NCBI GenBank assembly: GCA_016195825.1
Contig: JACPYV010000032.1
Coordinates: 18,145-82,144 of the forward strand
DNA: 64,000 nucleotides
Reading direction: 5' to 3'
DNA from: Burkholderiales bacterium
GTDB lineage: Bacteria > Pseudomonadota > Gammaproteobacteria > Burkholderiales > Burkholderiaceae_C
Shown one piece after another: positions 17,050 through 26,856 of this stretch (position 1 is the first letter of the stretch; the number at the start of each line of letters is the position of its first letter). The position numbers were made by a program, and so were the translations under genes. Under the pieces are notes generated by a model. That model did no database searches and was not told where the DNA came from. It worked only from the letters and a program-made list of their open reading frames with translations.

Positions 17050-18810
17050 ATGCACTCGACCCGCAAGCACTTCGCCATCGGCTTCATCGCCGCGGCCCTG
17101 TTCAGCTCGATGAACCCCGCCTCCAGCCAGACGCTGGCGCGCGGCGAGCCGCAGGCGGCCGGCCTCATCATCAAGTTCAGGGACGGCAGCCGCACTCCGG
17201 TGGCCGCCAAGGCCGCGCTGCAGGGCTTTCGCGCGATGAGCGAGGCGCGCGGCCAGCGCGTGGCATTCGACCGCGAGAGCGCCTTTGGCCGCCGCGTCAT
17301 CCGTCTGGCGCGGCATGTGCCATCGCGCGAGCTGGCGCAGCTGGCGCGCGACATCCAGGCGTCGGACGCCAGCATCGAGTCGGTCGAGATCGATCACGTT
17401 GTCCATACCACCTTCACGCCCAATGACGCAAGCTGGGCCAGCCAGTGGGACATGTCCGACCCGACCGGCGGCATCAACGCCCCCAAGGCCTGGGATGTCA
17501 GCACCGGCTTCGGCGTGCGCGTGGCGGTGCTGGACACCGGTGTGCGCCCGCACACCGACTTGCTGCCCAACCTGTTGCCGGGCTACGACTTCATCACCGA
17601 CAGCGACCGTGCCGGCGACGGGGGCGGCCGTGACGGCGATGCCAGCGACCCCGGCGACGGCGTGGCCGCGGGGGATTGTGGCTGGTTCGAGCCGGCAAAG
17701 AACAGCGTCTGGCACGGCACCCATGTGGCGGGCACCATCGCTGCGGTCGGCAACAACGCGGCGGGCATCAGCGGCGTGGCGCCCAAGGCCAAGATCGTGC
17801 CGGTGCGCGTGCTGGGCAAGTGCGGTGGCGCCGAGTCCGACATCGCCGACGGCATCGTCTGGGCGGTGGGCGGCAAGGTGGCCAACGTGCCGATCAATGC
17901 CAACCCGGCGCAGATCCTGAACCTGTCCCTGGGTGGCGAGCACGGCTGCTCCAGCAGCTACCAGGACGCGATCAACCTGGCCCGCAGCAAAGGTGCGCTG
18001 GTGGTCGTGTCGGCCGGCAATGACAACCAGGACGTCAGCGCTCAGGCGCCCGCCAACTGCAAGGGCGTGATGGCCGTGGCGGCCACCAACAAGCTCGGGG
18101 CCAAGGCGGACTACTCGAACCACGGCGCCGGCGTGGACATCGCGGCGCCCGGCGGCGACAGCGCCAACGGCGCCGTGCTGTCGCTGTACAACAGCGGCAC
18201 CATGGGGCCCGGCTCGGACTCGCTGTGGCGGCTGCAGGGCACCTCCATGGCCGCGCCTCACGTGGCGGGCGTGGCCGCGCTGATGATGGCCAGCAACAGC
18301 TTTCTGCAGGGCTCGGACACGGCCTACCTGATGAAGTCCACGGCACGCGCCTTCCCGGGCAGCTGCAGCGGTTGTGGCAACGGCATCGTGGATGCCGAGC
18401 AGGCCGTGCTCGCGGCGCGCGGATTCCGCGTCGAGAAGGAACCCAACGACACGCTGGCAACGGCGCAGTACATCAACGTCTTCCCCGCGCGGGTGCTGGG
18501 CACGCTGCAGGCGGCCTACCCCGAGAAGGTGGACGTCTTCTCCATCAACCTGCCGGCCTCGACGACGCTGAACACGCAGCTCAACGTGCTGGCCTTCGAT
18601 TTCTACTTCAGCGCCACCATGGAACTGCTGGACGTGAACGGCAAGGTCATCCGCAATGCCGCGCAGGTGGCCGGCAAGACCGAGGTGAACTACTACAACA
18701 ACACCGGCAAGGCGATGGTCGTCTACCTGCGGGTGAAGGGCAGCTCGGCGCAGATGCTCAGCAGCGGCGATCGGCCCTACGAGGTGCAGATGCGCAAGCA
18801 GGCTTACTGA
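17050..18810 (+). CDS. Secreted subtilisin-like serine protease (S8) with pre-peptidase C-terminal domain
   Basis: 586 residues starting MHSTRKHFAIGF; the signal peptide ends near ASSQ (about 26). An inhibitor-type propeptide (about 30–120) precedes the catalytic domain with Asp162 (VAVLDTGV), His225 (HGTHVAGT) and Ser399 (GTSMAAPHVAG). The C-terminal part (about 470–580; EPNDTLATAQYI) is a PPC domain commonly removed on maturation. The family degrades extracellular proteins. The upstream 194 bases show no strong promoter. Confidence 0.92.
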   Translation: MHSTRKHFAIGFIAAALFSSMNPASSQTLARGEPQAAGLIIKFRDGSRTPVAAKAALQGFRAMSEARGQRVAFDRESAFGRRVIRLARHVPSRELAQLARDIQASDASIESVEIDHVVHTTFTPNDASWASQWDMSDPTGGINAPKAWDVSTGFGVRVAVLDTGVRPHTDLLPNLLPGYDFITDSDRAGDGGGRDGDASDPGDGVAAGDCGWFEPAKNSVWHGTHVAGTIAAVGNNAAGISGVAPKAKIVPVRVLGKCGGAESDIADGIVWAVGGKVANVPINANPAQILNLSLGGEHGCSSSYQDAINLARSKGALVVVSAGNDNQDVSAQAPANCKGVMAVAATNKLGAKADYSNHGAGVDIAAPGGDSANGAVLSLYNSGTMGPGSDSLWRLQGTSMAAPHVAGVAALMMASNSFLQGSDTAYLMKSTARAFPGSCSGCGNGIVDAEQAVLAARGFRVEKEPNDTLATAQYINVFPARVLGTLQAAYPEKVDVFSINLPASTTLNTQLNVLAFDFYFSATMELLDVNGKVIRNAAQVAGKTEVNYYNNTGKAMVVYLRVKGSSAQMLSSGDRPYEVQMRKQAY

Positions 18811-18853
18811 AGCGGATGTGGCCGCCAGTCGCGCCGTGCCGCGCGGGCCGGCG

Positions 18854-19867
18854 TCAGCCGGGCAGCCATTGCAAGGCTGTGGCGGGCAGGGCCAGGCTCA
18901 GCACGGTGCCTGCGGTCGGCGCGGGCGCGTCGGGTGGCAGGTTCAACGTCAGCACCTGCTCGCCCGGGGCCAACAGCTCCACGCTGGTGTGCGTGCGCCC
19001 GGGGTGGGCGGCCCGCACGCGGGCGTCAAGGCGCCAGGCGTCCGTGGGTGTGCCGGCGCCGGCCTCTTGCAGCGCGGCCAGCGGGGCGATCCAGCAGCCG
19101 CCGTCGCGCTGCCAGGGCGCCGGTGCCGTGTGGGCGTCCAGCCGGTTGAAGGCGCCGAGGAAGTCGGCCACGCGCAGGCTGCGCGGGCGCTGCCACAACT
19201 CTATGGGCGGGCTGCATTGCTCGATGCGGCCGTCGGCCATCACGGCCACCTGGTCGGCCAGTTCGAAGGCCTCGTCGCGGTCATGGGTGACCAGCACGCA
19301 GCTCTGGCCCAGCGCGCGCTGCAGTTGCCGGAAGGACCGGCGCAGCGGCACGCGGAAGGATTCGTCCAGCGCCGAGAAGGGCTCGTCCAGCAGCAGTAGC
19401 GAAGGGCGGGGCGCCAGTGCGCGCGCCAGGGCCACGCGCTGGCGCTGGCCGCCGGACAGCTGCGCTGGCCGCTTGGCAGCGTGTTCAGCCAGGCCAATGA
19501 GCTGCAGCAGCTCAGCCACGCGCGCCTGCTGCTGCGGCGCGGCGTCACCCCGGGCTTGCAGGCCGAAGCCGATGTTGTCGGCCAGGCTGAGGTTGGGGAA
19601 CAGTGCGTAGCTCTGGAACACCACGCCGATGCCGCGCTGCGCGGTGGGCAGGGTGGTCACGTCGCGGCCGGCCAGCGCCACGCTGCCGCCGTCCAGCGGC
19701 TGCAGGCCGGCGATGGCGCGCAGCAGCGTGGTCTTGCCGCAGCCCGAGCCGCCCAACAGGGCCAGCACCTGGCCGGGCGCCAGGTCCACGTCGATGCCTT
19801 GCAGGATGGCGCGGCCACCCAGGTTCAGGCGGGCTTGGTGGACGAGGAGCGCGCTGGGGTTCGCCAT
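18854..19867 (-). CDS. ABC transporter ATP-binding protein (organophosphate/phosphonate-type operon)
   Basis: 337 residues. Nucleotide-binding domain: Walker A GGSGCGKTTLLRA (about 39–51), Q loop VVFQSYALFPN, signature LSGGQRQRVALARAL, Walker B LLLLDEPFSALD and switch VTHDRDEA. A C-terminal TOBE-like region (about 250–337) follows, as in PotA, FbpC and PhnT importers. It is the last gene of a seven-gene operon; its start overlaps the upstream permease by 43 bases. It energises import by the two permeases and the binding protein. PhnT-like is the closest guess, but the substrate is not proven. Confidence 0.88.
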   Translation of the reverse strand: MANPSALLVHQARLNLGGRAILQGIDVDLAPGQVLALLGGSGCGKTTLLRAIAGLQPLDGGSVALAGRDVTTLPTAQRGIGVVFQSYALFPNLSLADNIGFGLQARGDAAPQQQARVAELLQLIGLAEHAAKRPAQLSGGQRQRVALARALAPRPSLLLLDEPFSALDESFRVPLRRSFRQLQRALGQSCVLVTHDRDEAFELADQVAVMADGRIEQCSPPIELWQRPRSLRVADFLGAFNRLDAHTAPAPWQRDGGCWIAPLAALQEAGAGTPTDAWRLDARVRAAHPGRTHTSVELLAPGEQVLTLNLPPDAPAPTAGTVLSLALPATALQWLPG

Positions 19868-20646
19868 GAGGTGAGCAGTTGGATGAGCAGGCCCAGCACC
19901 GTCACGATGACGAGGCTGACGACAATGAGCGCCGCCGCGAGGTGGCCGTTGGCGCCGCGCAGGCCGTTGATGAGGGGCTGCAGGAGCTCCAGCGAGCCGG
20001 CCAGCAGCAGGTTGGCGATGGCGAACTCCATCGCCGCCGTGGTCCAGGCCAGCAGGCCGGCCGCGGCCAGCGAGGGCAGCAGCAGTGGCAGCAGCACGCG
20101 CTTCAGCAGCAGGCCGTCGGACGCGCCCAGCGTGCGGCTGGCATCGATCAGCGGCTGGGCGTCCAGCTGCTGCAGCGCGGCAGTGAGGGTCTGGTGCACC
20201 AGCGGGAACAGCAGCGCCGCCAGCACGGCGACGTAGACCGCGCGCAGGTCCAGCACATCGCCCCAGCGGCCCACGAACAGGTCCAGCGCGCCGATGGCCA
20301 CGACGACGGGCGGGATGGCGTAGGGCGCCAGGGCCAGCGCGTCCAGCCAGGCCTTGAGGCGGGGCGACGCCAGGTGGGCCGCCAGGCTGGCCACACCCCC
20401 CAGCAACAGCGCCAGCGCGGCAGCGGCGCCCGAGATCCACACCGAGTTCCACGCCGCGCCGCGCACGCGCTCGTCCGCTGCCAGGCCTGCCAGCCAGTGC
20501 AGAGTGGCGCCTTGCGGCAGCAGGCCCTGGTCCCAGCGCTCGCTGAAGGCATAGCCCAGCACGGCCAGCGGTGGTAGCAGCACCAGCAGCGCCGCTGCCC
20601 AGAAGGCGAATACAGGCAGGCGCCAGGGGCGGTTGATCGGTTTCAT
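19825..20646 (-). CDS. ABC transporter permease 2
   Basis: 273 residues with about six membrane helices and the permease EAA-type loop (QPLIDASRTLGASDGLLLKRVLLPLLLPS), which contacts the ATPase. Its ATG overlaps the stop of permease 1 (ATGA), and its last 43 bases overlap the ATPase gene. It resembles the second permease of iron/phosphonate-type importers (PhnV, FbpB halves). Confidence 0.85.
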   Translation of the reverse strand: MKPINRPWRLPVFAFWAAALLVLLPPLAVLGYAFSERWDQGLLPQGATLHWLAGLAADERVRGAAWNSVWISGAAAALALLLGGVASLAAHLASPRLKAWLDALALAPYAIPPVVVAIGALDLFVGRWGDVLDLRAVYVAVLAALLFPLVHQTLTAALQQLDAQPLIDASRTLGASDGLLLKRVLLPLLLPSLAAAGLLAWTTAAMEFAIANLLLAGSLELLQPLINGLRGANGHLAAALIVVSLVIVTVLGLLIQLLTSWRTPARSSSTKPA

Positions 20647-21494
20647 GCCGAACGCCTCAGGCGGGCGGCCAGCAGGCGACCGCCCACGATGACGGTGAGC
20701 AGCAGCAGCGCCATCGCCAGAGACAAGGCCGTGGCCAGCTCCGGCTGCGAAAAGATGTCGCCGCTGACGGCCGCCGCAATGCGCACCGCCAGCACCGGGC
20801 TGGCGGTGCCGGCCAGCGCGAAGGGCGTGGCGTAGGCCGCAGCGGCGTTGGCGAACAGCAGGCTCGCGGCCTCGACCAGGCTGGGCGCCAGCAGCGGCAG
20901 CCCCACGCGGCGCCAAAAGGTGGCGGGCGGTGCGCCCAGCGTGGCGGCGGCTTCGGCCAGGGCCGGGTCCAGCAGGCGCACCGGCGCCATCAGCAGCACC
21001 AGCGCCAGCGGCACCTGGAAGGCGGTGAAGGCCAGCAGCAGGCCGACGTCACTGTTCAGGTCCCAGCCCTGTAGCAGACCGGCGTGGCGCGCCAGCGTGG
21101 TGAGCACGCCCTGGCTGCCCAGCAGCAGCGTGAGCGCCAGCGCCAGCGGCACGCCGGCGAAGTTGGCGCCCAGGCCGGCCAGCACGGTCACCGGCTTCTC
21201 CCAGCGAGGGTGGGCGACGAGGTGCAGCGCCGCGCCAAGGCCCAGCATCAGGCCCAGCGCGGTCGACCCAGCCGACAGCGCGATGGTGCGTACGATCGCG
21301 TCGACGTAGAAGCGGTCGGCCCACAGCTCGTGCAGCGCGCAATCTCCACCGCTTGGGCCTCCGCTAGAGCCACCGCTCAGGCAGGCGTGTAGCAGGTCGG
21401 CGCTGCGCCAGCCGAAGGGCAGCAGCAGGGCGGCGGCCATCAGCGCGAGCAGCGGCCCGGCGGCGAGCCAGGCGCGGGCCGGGGTCAGCTGCAT
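20643..21494 (-). CDS. ABC transporter permease 1
   Basis: 283 residues starting MQLTPARAWL. About six helices and the EAA loop LAEAAATLGAPPATFWRRVGL are visible. A Gly/Ser-rich periplasmic loop (GGSSGGPSGGD, about 40–50) follows the first helix. The start overlaps the phosphodiesterase gene by 10 bases, and the stop overlaps permease 2. It forms the transmembrane pore with permease 2. Confidence 0.85.
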   Translation of the reverse strand: MQLTPARAWLAAGPLLALMAAALLLPFGWRSADLLHACLSGGSSGGPSGGDCALHELWADRFYVDAIVRTIALSAGSTALGLMLGLGAALHLVAHPRWEKPVTVLAGLGANFAGVPLALALTLLLGSQGVLTTLARHAGLLQGWDLNSDVGLLLAFTAFQVPLALVLLMAPVRLLDPALAEAAATLGAPPATFWRRVGLPLLAPSLVEAASLLFANAAAAYATPFALAGTASPVLAVRIAAAVSGDIFSQPELATALSLAMALLLLTVIVGGRLLAARLRRSA

Positions 21495-22261
21495 CCGAGG
21501 TGCTGCGCGACGAAGCGGCGGATGCCCAGCTGCGTGGTGGGCCAACCTTCGGGCGCGCCGGCGCTGGCGTGGTGCGGCAGCCAGACCAGCGGCACGTCGC
21601 GCTCCACCGGCAGCGGACCGCCGTGCCAGTGGTCAGCGTGCATGCCGTGGTCGCTGGTCAGCAGCAGGTCGTAGCCGGCGGCGTGCCAGCGTGGCAGGGC
21701 CTGGGCCAGCACCATGTCCAGCTTGCGCGCGGCGAAGCTGTAGCCGGCGGACTCACCGCCGTGGCGGTGGCCGGCCAGATCCAGCCCCATGGGGTGCACC
21801 AGCAGGAAATCAGGCGCTTGGGCCTGGCGCAGCGCCTCGGCGTCGGCCAGCAGGTGGGAGTCGGGGTAGTCGTCTTCCCAGTACCAGCGCGCGGCGGCGA
21901 TGCCGAGCTGCGGCAGGGCGGCCTCGCGGTGGGCGAGGGGATCGAACACCTCGCCGGCCAGCAGTTCCCACACCCAGTGGTAGGCCGCCACGGCGGAGCG
22001 GCGGCCAGCGGCGGCGAGGTCGTCGAACACCGTGCTGCCGCAGCGCTGACCGGCCTGGACGTTGCCCAAGATGCCGTGGTCCAGCGGCGTGCGGCCGTTC
22101 AGCACGGTGGCGTAAAGCGGGCGTGACAGGCTGGGCAGCTCGCAGCGCAGCGTGCTCCAGTGCGCGCGGCCGGCTTCGTTCAGGGCCTGGGCGTAGCCGA
22201 GGTAGTCGCGGGCGGTGTCGGCGCGCAGGCCGTCGACGAGGAGGAGGATGAGCTTGTTCAT
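21485..22261 (-). CDS. Alkaline-phosphatase-superfamily phosphodiesterase/nucleotide pyrophosphatase
   Basis: 258 residues with no signal peptide, so cytoplasmic. The metal site begins LLLVDGLRADTARDY (about 4–19). A nucleophile region SLSRPLYATVLNGRTPLDHG follows, with Ser or Thr at the usual position, and later HPMGLDLAGHRHG and TSDHGMHADHWHG supply Asp and His metal ligands. This is the type I phosphodiesterase/phosphonoacetate-hydrolase fold, shorter than most NPP enzymes. Sitting between the binding protein and permeases, it probably cleaves the imported phospho-compound. Phosphonate hydrolysis is an alternative. Confidence 0.82.
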   Translation of the reverse strand: MNKLILLLVDGLRADTARDYLGYAQALNEAGRAHWSTLRCELPSLSRPLYATVLNGRTPLDHGILGNVQAGQRCGSTVFDDLAAAGRRSAVAAYHWVWELLAGEVFDPLAHREAALPQLGIAAARWYWEDDYPDSHLLADAEALRQAQAPDFLLVHPMGLDLAGHRHGGESAGYSFAARKLDMVLAQALPRWHAAGYDLLLTSDHGMHADHWHGGPLPVERDVPLVWLPHHASAGAPEGWPTTQLGIRRFVAQHLGCS

Positions 22262-23316
22262 GCGCCGAGGACTTCCCTTTGCCAGGCGCGCGGCAGCTTC
22301 TTCACTTCCTCGGTCCACAGCTGCGGCTTGAGTGCGCGTGCGGCCGCGTACTGCGCGGCGGGCAGCAGCTTCTTCTTCACGTCGTCGGGCAGCGCGAGGT
22401 GGTCCACGCGGATGGGTCGGGCGTTGCCGCGTGCGAGGTTGAGCTGGCCGGCGTCGCTGAAGATGTACTCGCGCGCCAGGCTGGCGGCGTTGGGGCGCTT
22501 GGAATAGGTGTTGAGCAGCGTGGTGTAGCCGCTGGTGATGCTGCCATCGGTGGGGATGAAGACTTCGTAGTCGGCCGCGTTGGGTAGCTTGTCGCGGTAG
22601 CTGAGCGCGTTGAAGTCCCACAGCAGGAACACCTCGGCCTCGCCGCGTTCCATGAGGGCGGGCGAGGGGTCGGTGCTGAGCAGCTTGCGGGCCTTGGCGA
22701 GTGCAGCAAAGGCCTGCAGCGCGGGCTGGAGCTGGGTCTCGCTGCCACCCAGCGCGTGGGCGGCGGCCAGCACGGCGGCATTGGCCTGCGCGGCCCGGCC
22801 CACGGCGCCGATCATCACGCGTGGCTGGGCCGCGAACAGCGCCTTCCAACTGCGCGGCACGTCCTTGAGCAGCCGCTTGTTGACCGCGAAGGCGATGGTG
22901 CCGGTGTAGGCCAGCGCCCAGTGGCCGTCTGCGTCCTTGGCCCAGTCGGGCACCTGGGCCCAGGTGGTGGGCTTGTAGGCGCGGGTGATGCCGCGGGCCT
23001 TGGCGATGGGACCGAACTCGAATCCCACGTCCCCGACGTCGATGCTGGCGTTGGCGCGCTCGGCCTCGATCTTGGCGATCTCCTCTGCGCTGCTCATGTC
23101 GGTGTCGACGTGGGCGAGGCCGTAGAGGCGCTGCAGGTCAGCCCAGGTGGCGCGCCAGTTGGCCCAGTCGTCGGGCATGCCGACGCTGGCCACGCGGCCC
23201 TCGGCACGGGCGGCTTTTTCAAGCTCGGTGGTCTGGGCACGGGCGATCGGCGCGAGGCCTGAGGCCGTCAGACCGGCCAGGCCCGCGAGGACGTCGCGGC
23301 GGGTGAGTGGGCTCAT
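22258..23316 (-). CDS. Periplasmic substrate-binding protein (type 2)
   Basis: 352 residues with a Tat-like signal (TRRDVLAGLAGLTASGLA, cleaved near ARAQ). The body has the two-lobed PBP2 pattern of spermidine, iron and 2-aminoethylphosphonate binding proteins (DWANWRATWADLQ, ALAYTGTIAFAVNKRLL, TDGSITSGYTTLL). It feeds the adjacent permeases. Its stop overlaps the phosphodiesterase start (ATGA). The bound ligand cannot be read from sequence. Confidence 0.85.
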   Translation of the reverse strand: MSPLTRRDVLAGLAGLTASGLAPIARAQTTELEKAARAEGRVASVGMPDDWANWRATWADLQRLYGLAHVDTDMSSAEEIAKIEAERANASIDVGDVGFEFGPIAKARGITRAYKPTTWAQVPDWAKDADGHWALAYTGTIAFAVNKRLLKDVPRSWKALFAAQPRVMIGAVGRAAQANAAVLAAAHALGGSETQLQPALQAFAALAKARKLLSTDPSPALMERGEAEVFLLWDFNALSYRDKLPNAADYEVFIPTDGSITSGYTTLLNTYSKRPNAASLAREYIFSDAGQLNLARGNARPIRVDHLALPDDVKKKLLPAAQYAAARALKPQLWTEEVKKLPRAWQREVLGA

Positions 23317-23323
23317 GCGGTGC

Positions 23324-24457
23324 TCAGGCTTTTGGGAAACGCAGTTGATCCAGGCTCAGGCGGTGCTGCAGTCGGGTGTCGCCCTGGAGGTCGCGGATGC
23401 TGAACTGCAGCGTGGGCACAGAGGTGGAGAAGTCCAGGTCCACCAGGCCGAAGTTGACGCCAGCATAGACGGCGCTCACCCGGCGTGCGTTGGGCGTGGG
23501 GATGTCCCAGACCTCGGTCAGGCCGCTGGAGGTGAGGTCCCACAGCGGGTAGCCGCCGGGCACGTCCCAGCGGGAGAGGTCGGCGTAGTGCATGTCGCCG
23601 CTGAGGACGACCACGCCCTCGGCGCGCTTGTCGCGAATCAGGTCCAGCAGGCGCTGGCGCTCGCGCGGGAAGTTGTTCCAGCCCTCCCAGCCCGTGCCCT
23701 CAGCGGCCAGCTGCACGCTGGAGACGATGAGGCGCACGTCGGCCGGCTCGGCCAGGCGCTCGGCCAGCCAGGCCCATTGCGCCTCGCCCAGCAGCGTGGC
23801 GGCGGGGTCAGGGTTGGGCACATACCAGCCCTTCATCGGGCCGCCGCCGAGCTTGGCCTTGGCGTACATGGCCATGTAGCCCTGCTTGAGCGCGGGGTCG
23901 GCGACGAGGGCCGTGCGGTTGAAGCGCAGGTCCAGCATCAGCACCTGCACCGTGTGACCGCCGCGCTCGATGCGCCAGGCCTCGTAGATGCCCGGGCGGG
24001 TGCGGCGGGGCGAGTCGGCGGGCTCGTTCCACTCGTCGCAAAAGAGCTGCTGCGACAAGGCCTTGAACGGGTACTCGCCGCCCACGTCGTCGTCGCCGAA
24101 GTCGTGGTCGTCCCAGGTGGCCAGGTGGGGCACCTCGCGGCGGAAAGACTGCAAGGCCTCGACGCGGCGGAACTCGGCGTAGCGCTGGCGCAGCGTTTCG
24201 GCGTCTTTTGCGTCGGCGTAGAGGTTGTCACCGAGGAAGAGGAACAGGTCCGGCCGCGCGGCCCGCACCGTGGCCCAGATGGGCTGCGGCTTGGACTGCT
24301 TGGCGCAGGACCCGAAGGCGATGCGGAGCTTGTGCGGGTCGGCGGGCGCGGCAAGCGTGAGCGGGCGCGAGCCCGCCTGCGCGCCCACGCCCACCGCCGC
24401 CAGCCCGGCGGCCAGCATGAGCTGGCGCCGGTAGAGCTGGAGCGGTGCGGTGCCCAT
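23324..24457 (-). CDS. phoD: PhoD-type alkaline phosphatase/phosphodiesterase
   Basis: 377 residues. An N-terminal YRRQLMLAAGLAAVGVGA signal resembles a Tat export signal. Metal-binding motifs LFLGDNLYAD (about 72–81), TWDDHDFGDDD and VVVLSGDMHYADL mark the PhoD/metallophosphoesterase family. PhoD enzymes hydrolyse phosphomonoesters and diesters outside the cytoplasm. Between the TonB receptor (4-base gap) and the binding protein (7-base gap), it probably trims the substrate in the periplasm before import. Confidence 0.87.
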   Translation of the reverse strand: MGTAPLQLYRRQLMLAAGLAAVGVGAQAGSRPLTLAAPADPHKLRIAFGSCAKQSKPQPIWATVRAARPDLFLFLGDNLYADAKDAETLRQRYAEFRRVEALQSFRREVPHLATWDDHDFGDDDVGGEYPFKALSQQLFCDEWNEPADSPRRTRPGIYEAWRIERGGHTVQVLMLDLRFNRTALVADPALKQGYMAMYAKAKLGGGPMKGWYVPNPDPAATLLGEAQWAWLAERLAEPADVRLIVSSVQLAAEGTGWEGWNNFPRERQRLLDLIRDKRAEGVVVLSGDMHYADLSRWDVPGGYPLWDLTSSGLTEVWDIPTPNARRVSAVYAGVNFGLVDLDFSTSVPTLQFSIRDLQGDTRLQHRLSLDQLRFPKA

Positions 24458-24461
24458 GGCT

Positions 24462-26723
24462 TCAGAGCTTGCCGGTCAGCGTGATGAAGACCTGGCGCGG
24501 CGCGCCAGTCAGCAACGTCTGGTTGGTGCCGCTGGCGTCGCTATTGATGAAGCCGTTGCTGCCCACCGTGGAGATGTACTTCTTGTTGGCCAGGTTGGTC
24601 ACGCCCAGCTGCACACTGCCCTCGGACAGGAAGCCCAGCGACTTGGTGCGCAGGCCGCCGCTCAGGTTGAGCAGCACGCGGCCGGCCACCGAGGCGTCGT
24701 TGAGGTAGCTGTAGTAGCGCTTGGACATGTAGTCCGCGCCGACGTTGCCGAACCAACTGCCGTCGTCGTAGCTGAGGATGCTCTTGACCATCTGGTCCGG
24801 CGCGTCGACGACATGCTTGCCGGCAGTGGCCACGGTGGTGGTCTGGTTGCTGGCGTCCTTGCTCACGACGTTGTCGCGGTAGGTGGAGTTGCTCAGGCTC
24901 AGGCTGTTGTACCAGCTGACGCCGGGCATCAGGCGCAGCGACAGCGCGGCTTCCAGGCCCTTGGTGCGCACGCCGCCCACGTTGCTCAGCACGGTGGGGT
25001 TGCCCTGGATGCCCGAGCCCTGGGTCACGCCCAGCAGACGGTCCTTGAAGTCGACGAGGTAGGCGGTGACGGCGGCTTCGTACAGCTTGCTGCTGGTGCG
25101 CCAGCCGGCCTCGAAGTTGGTGGACGTCTCGGGGCGCAGCGAACTCTTGATCGCGTCGAAGCCGGTCTGCGTGGTGGCGAACGGCGTGGTGCCGGTGGCC
25201 GCGCCCTGGTAGGCGCGCATGTTCTTGGACACGCTGGTGAAGAGCTCGTCGGTGGGGCTGAGCTGGTAGTTCAGGCCGACCTGCGGCAGGAAGCCCTTCT
25301 TGGCCGTGATGCTCCCGGCCGGGCCGGTGCCGACCTGGCGGTCAGCGTCGATGGTGGCCTTCAGCGACTTGAAGCCGGCGCCCAGCGTCAGCTCCTTGGT
25401 CAGCGCGACGGTGTCGGACAGGGAGAACTGGTCCGTCTTCGTCGTGAAGGCGTACTGCCACTGCGTGAAGAAGGGGTTGCTCGGGAAGTCGTAGGGACTG
25501 GGCACTGCGCTGGGCGACGTGGCGTAGAAGCGGCGGGCCTGGTCGAAGTCGTTGTTCTCGTGCCAGACCGAGGCGCGCAGCTGGTGGGTGCCCAGCTCGT
25601 ACTCCAGCGTGGCGCTCAGGCCGTTGCGCTTGATGGCGTACTCGGTGGTGCGCAGCGCCACGGGGGTGCCGTCAGGCGAGGGGGTGTAGGGCGTGTACCA
25701 GAGGCCGCGGCCGTCGTTCTTGTGGTGGTAGACGGTGGTCTTCAGGCTCAGGCCTTCGGCCAGCTTGGCGTCCAGGGTGGCGCCGGCCAGCGTGTCCTTG
25801 CGCAGGCCGGAGCCGGCGTAGTAGGCGTCATCGCACTGGGCCACGTAGGTGCTGCCGTTGTTGCCGCACAGCGTGTTGGAGGCCTTCACCGCGGCGGCGA
25901 AGTCGGGGTAGAAGTTGTCCCAGTTGTAGCCCAGGCGGTTGACCATCTCCAGCGACATGTCCTGGTAGTCGATCTCGCGGCGGTTGGAGGTGTTGATGAA
26001 GGCCGACAGGCGGTTGCCGCCGAAGTCTTTCACGTACTTCAGGTTGACCTGCTCCTGGCGTTGCTCGCCGTTGCCGCGCCACTTCTCGGCGTTCTGGCGG
26101 GTGTAGCTCAGGTAGACGGCACCGAACTCCGACTGGCCGCTGTCCAGGCGCAGGAAGGTGCGGCTGTTGCTGTTGCTGCCCAGCGTCTGCGAGGCCTGCA
26201 GGCCGAAGGCCTTGGCCGGGTCGGCCGAGTAGAACTGCAGCGTGCCGCCGAGGTTGCTGGACGAGGGCGTGTCCAGCGAACCGGTGCCTTGCGACAGGTC
26301 GGCGCGTGCCACGTTCTCGCTGCTGATTGCGCGGCTGATGTGCAGGCCGTTCAGGTTGCCGTAGCTCATGTCGCCCAGCGGCACGCCGTCCAGCGTGAAG
26401 CCCAGCTGATTCTGCGAGAAGGCTCGCACCGTGAAGCGGGTGGACCACTCGTAGTTGCCCAGCGGGTCGGCCGACTGGAAGTTCACGCCGGGCAGGCGCG
26501 CCACGGTGGCCAGCGGGCTCTGGCCGGCGGCAGCGGCGGCCTCGAAGTCGGCCTTGGTCAGCCCTTGCACGGAGCGGATCTGGCCGCGCCCGAGGGTGAC
26601 GGTGACGCGTTCCAGCTCCTGGGTGTCCGTGGTGCTGTTGCTTTGGGCCAGGGCCGGCAGCGTGGTGAAGGCCAGGCCGAGCAGGGCGGCCAGGGGCGTG
26701 AGGGCGTGAACTGCAGATCGCAT
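24462..26723 (-). CDS. TonB-dependent receptor, first gene of the organophosphate operon
   Basis: 753 residues with a signal peptide (about 1–26, TLPALAQ). The plug domain begins ELERVTVTLGRG and includes RLPGVNFQSADPLG; a 22-strand barrel follows, ending in the aromatic-poor but barrel-like GAPRQVFITLTGKL. It would import a substrate across the outer membrane using TonB. The operon order (receptor, PhoD, binding protein, phosphodiesterase, permeases, ATPase) indicates a phosphorus-containing compound rather than a siderophore. It diverges from the DeoR regulator. Confidence 0.88.
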   Translation of the reverse strand: MRSAVHALTPLAALLGLAFTTLPALAQSNSTTDTQELERVTVTLGRGQIRSVQGLTKADFEAAAAAGQSPLATVARLPGVNFQSADPLGNYEWSTRFTVRAFSQNQLGFTLDGVPLGDMSYGNLNGLHISRAISSENVARADLSQGTGSLDTPSSSNLGGTLQFYSADPAKAFGLQASQTLGSNSNSRTFLRLDSGQSEFGAVYLSYTRQNAEKWRGNGEQRQEQVNLKYVKDFGGNRLSAFINTSNRREIDYQDMSLEMVNRLGYNWDNFYPDFAAAVKASNTLCGNNGSTYVAQCDDAYYAGSGLRKDTLAGATLDAKLAEGLSLKTTVYHHKNDGRGLWYTPYTPSPDGTPVALRTTEYAIKRNGLSATLEYELGTHQLRASVWHENNDFDQARRFYATSPSAVPSPYDFPSNPFFTQWQYAFTTKTDQFSLSDTVALTKELTLGAGFKSLKATIDADRQVGTGPAGSITAKKGFLPQVGLNYQLSPTDELFTSVSKNMRAYQGAATGTTPFATTQTGFDAIKSSLRPETSTNFEAGWRTSSKLYEAAVTAYLVDFKDRLLGVTQGSGIQGNPTVLSNVGGVRTKGLEAALSLRLMPGVSWYNSLSLSNSTYRDNVVSKDASNQTTTVATAGKHVVDAPDQMVKSILSYDDGSWFGNVGADYMSKRYYSYLNDASVAGRVLLNLSGGLRTKSLGFLSEGSVQLGVTNLANKKYISTVGSNGFINSDASGTNQTLLTGAPRQVFITLTGKL

Positions 26724-26856
26724 GGTGTGGGGGAGCGCTGGGCGCGAGGTGGGACCGAGGACGCCGGCCCCGGGTTCTCCCGAGGCCGGCTGCGTGACGG
26801 GTCGCAATGTCACAAAAATCCACGACAGTTCTGCGACAAATCGGTGTCTGTGACCT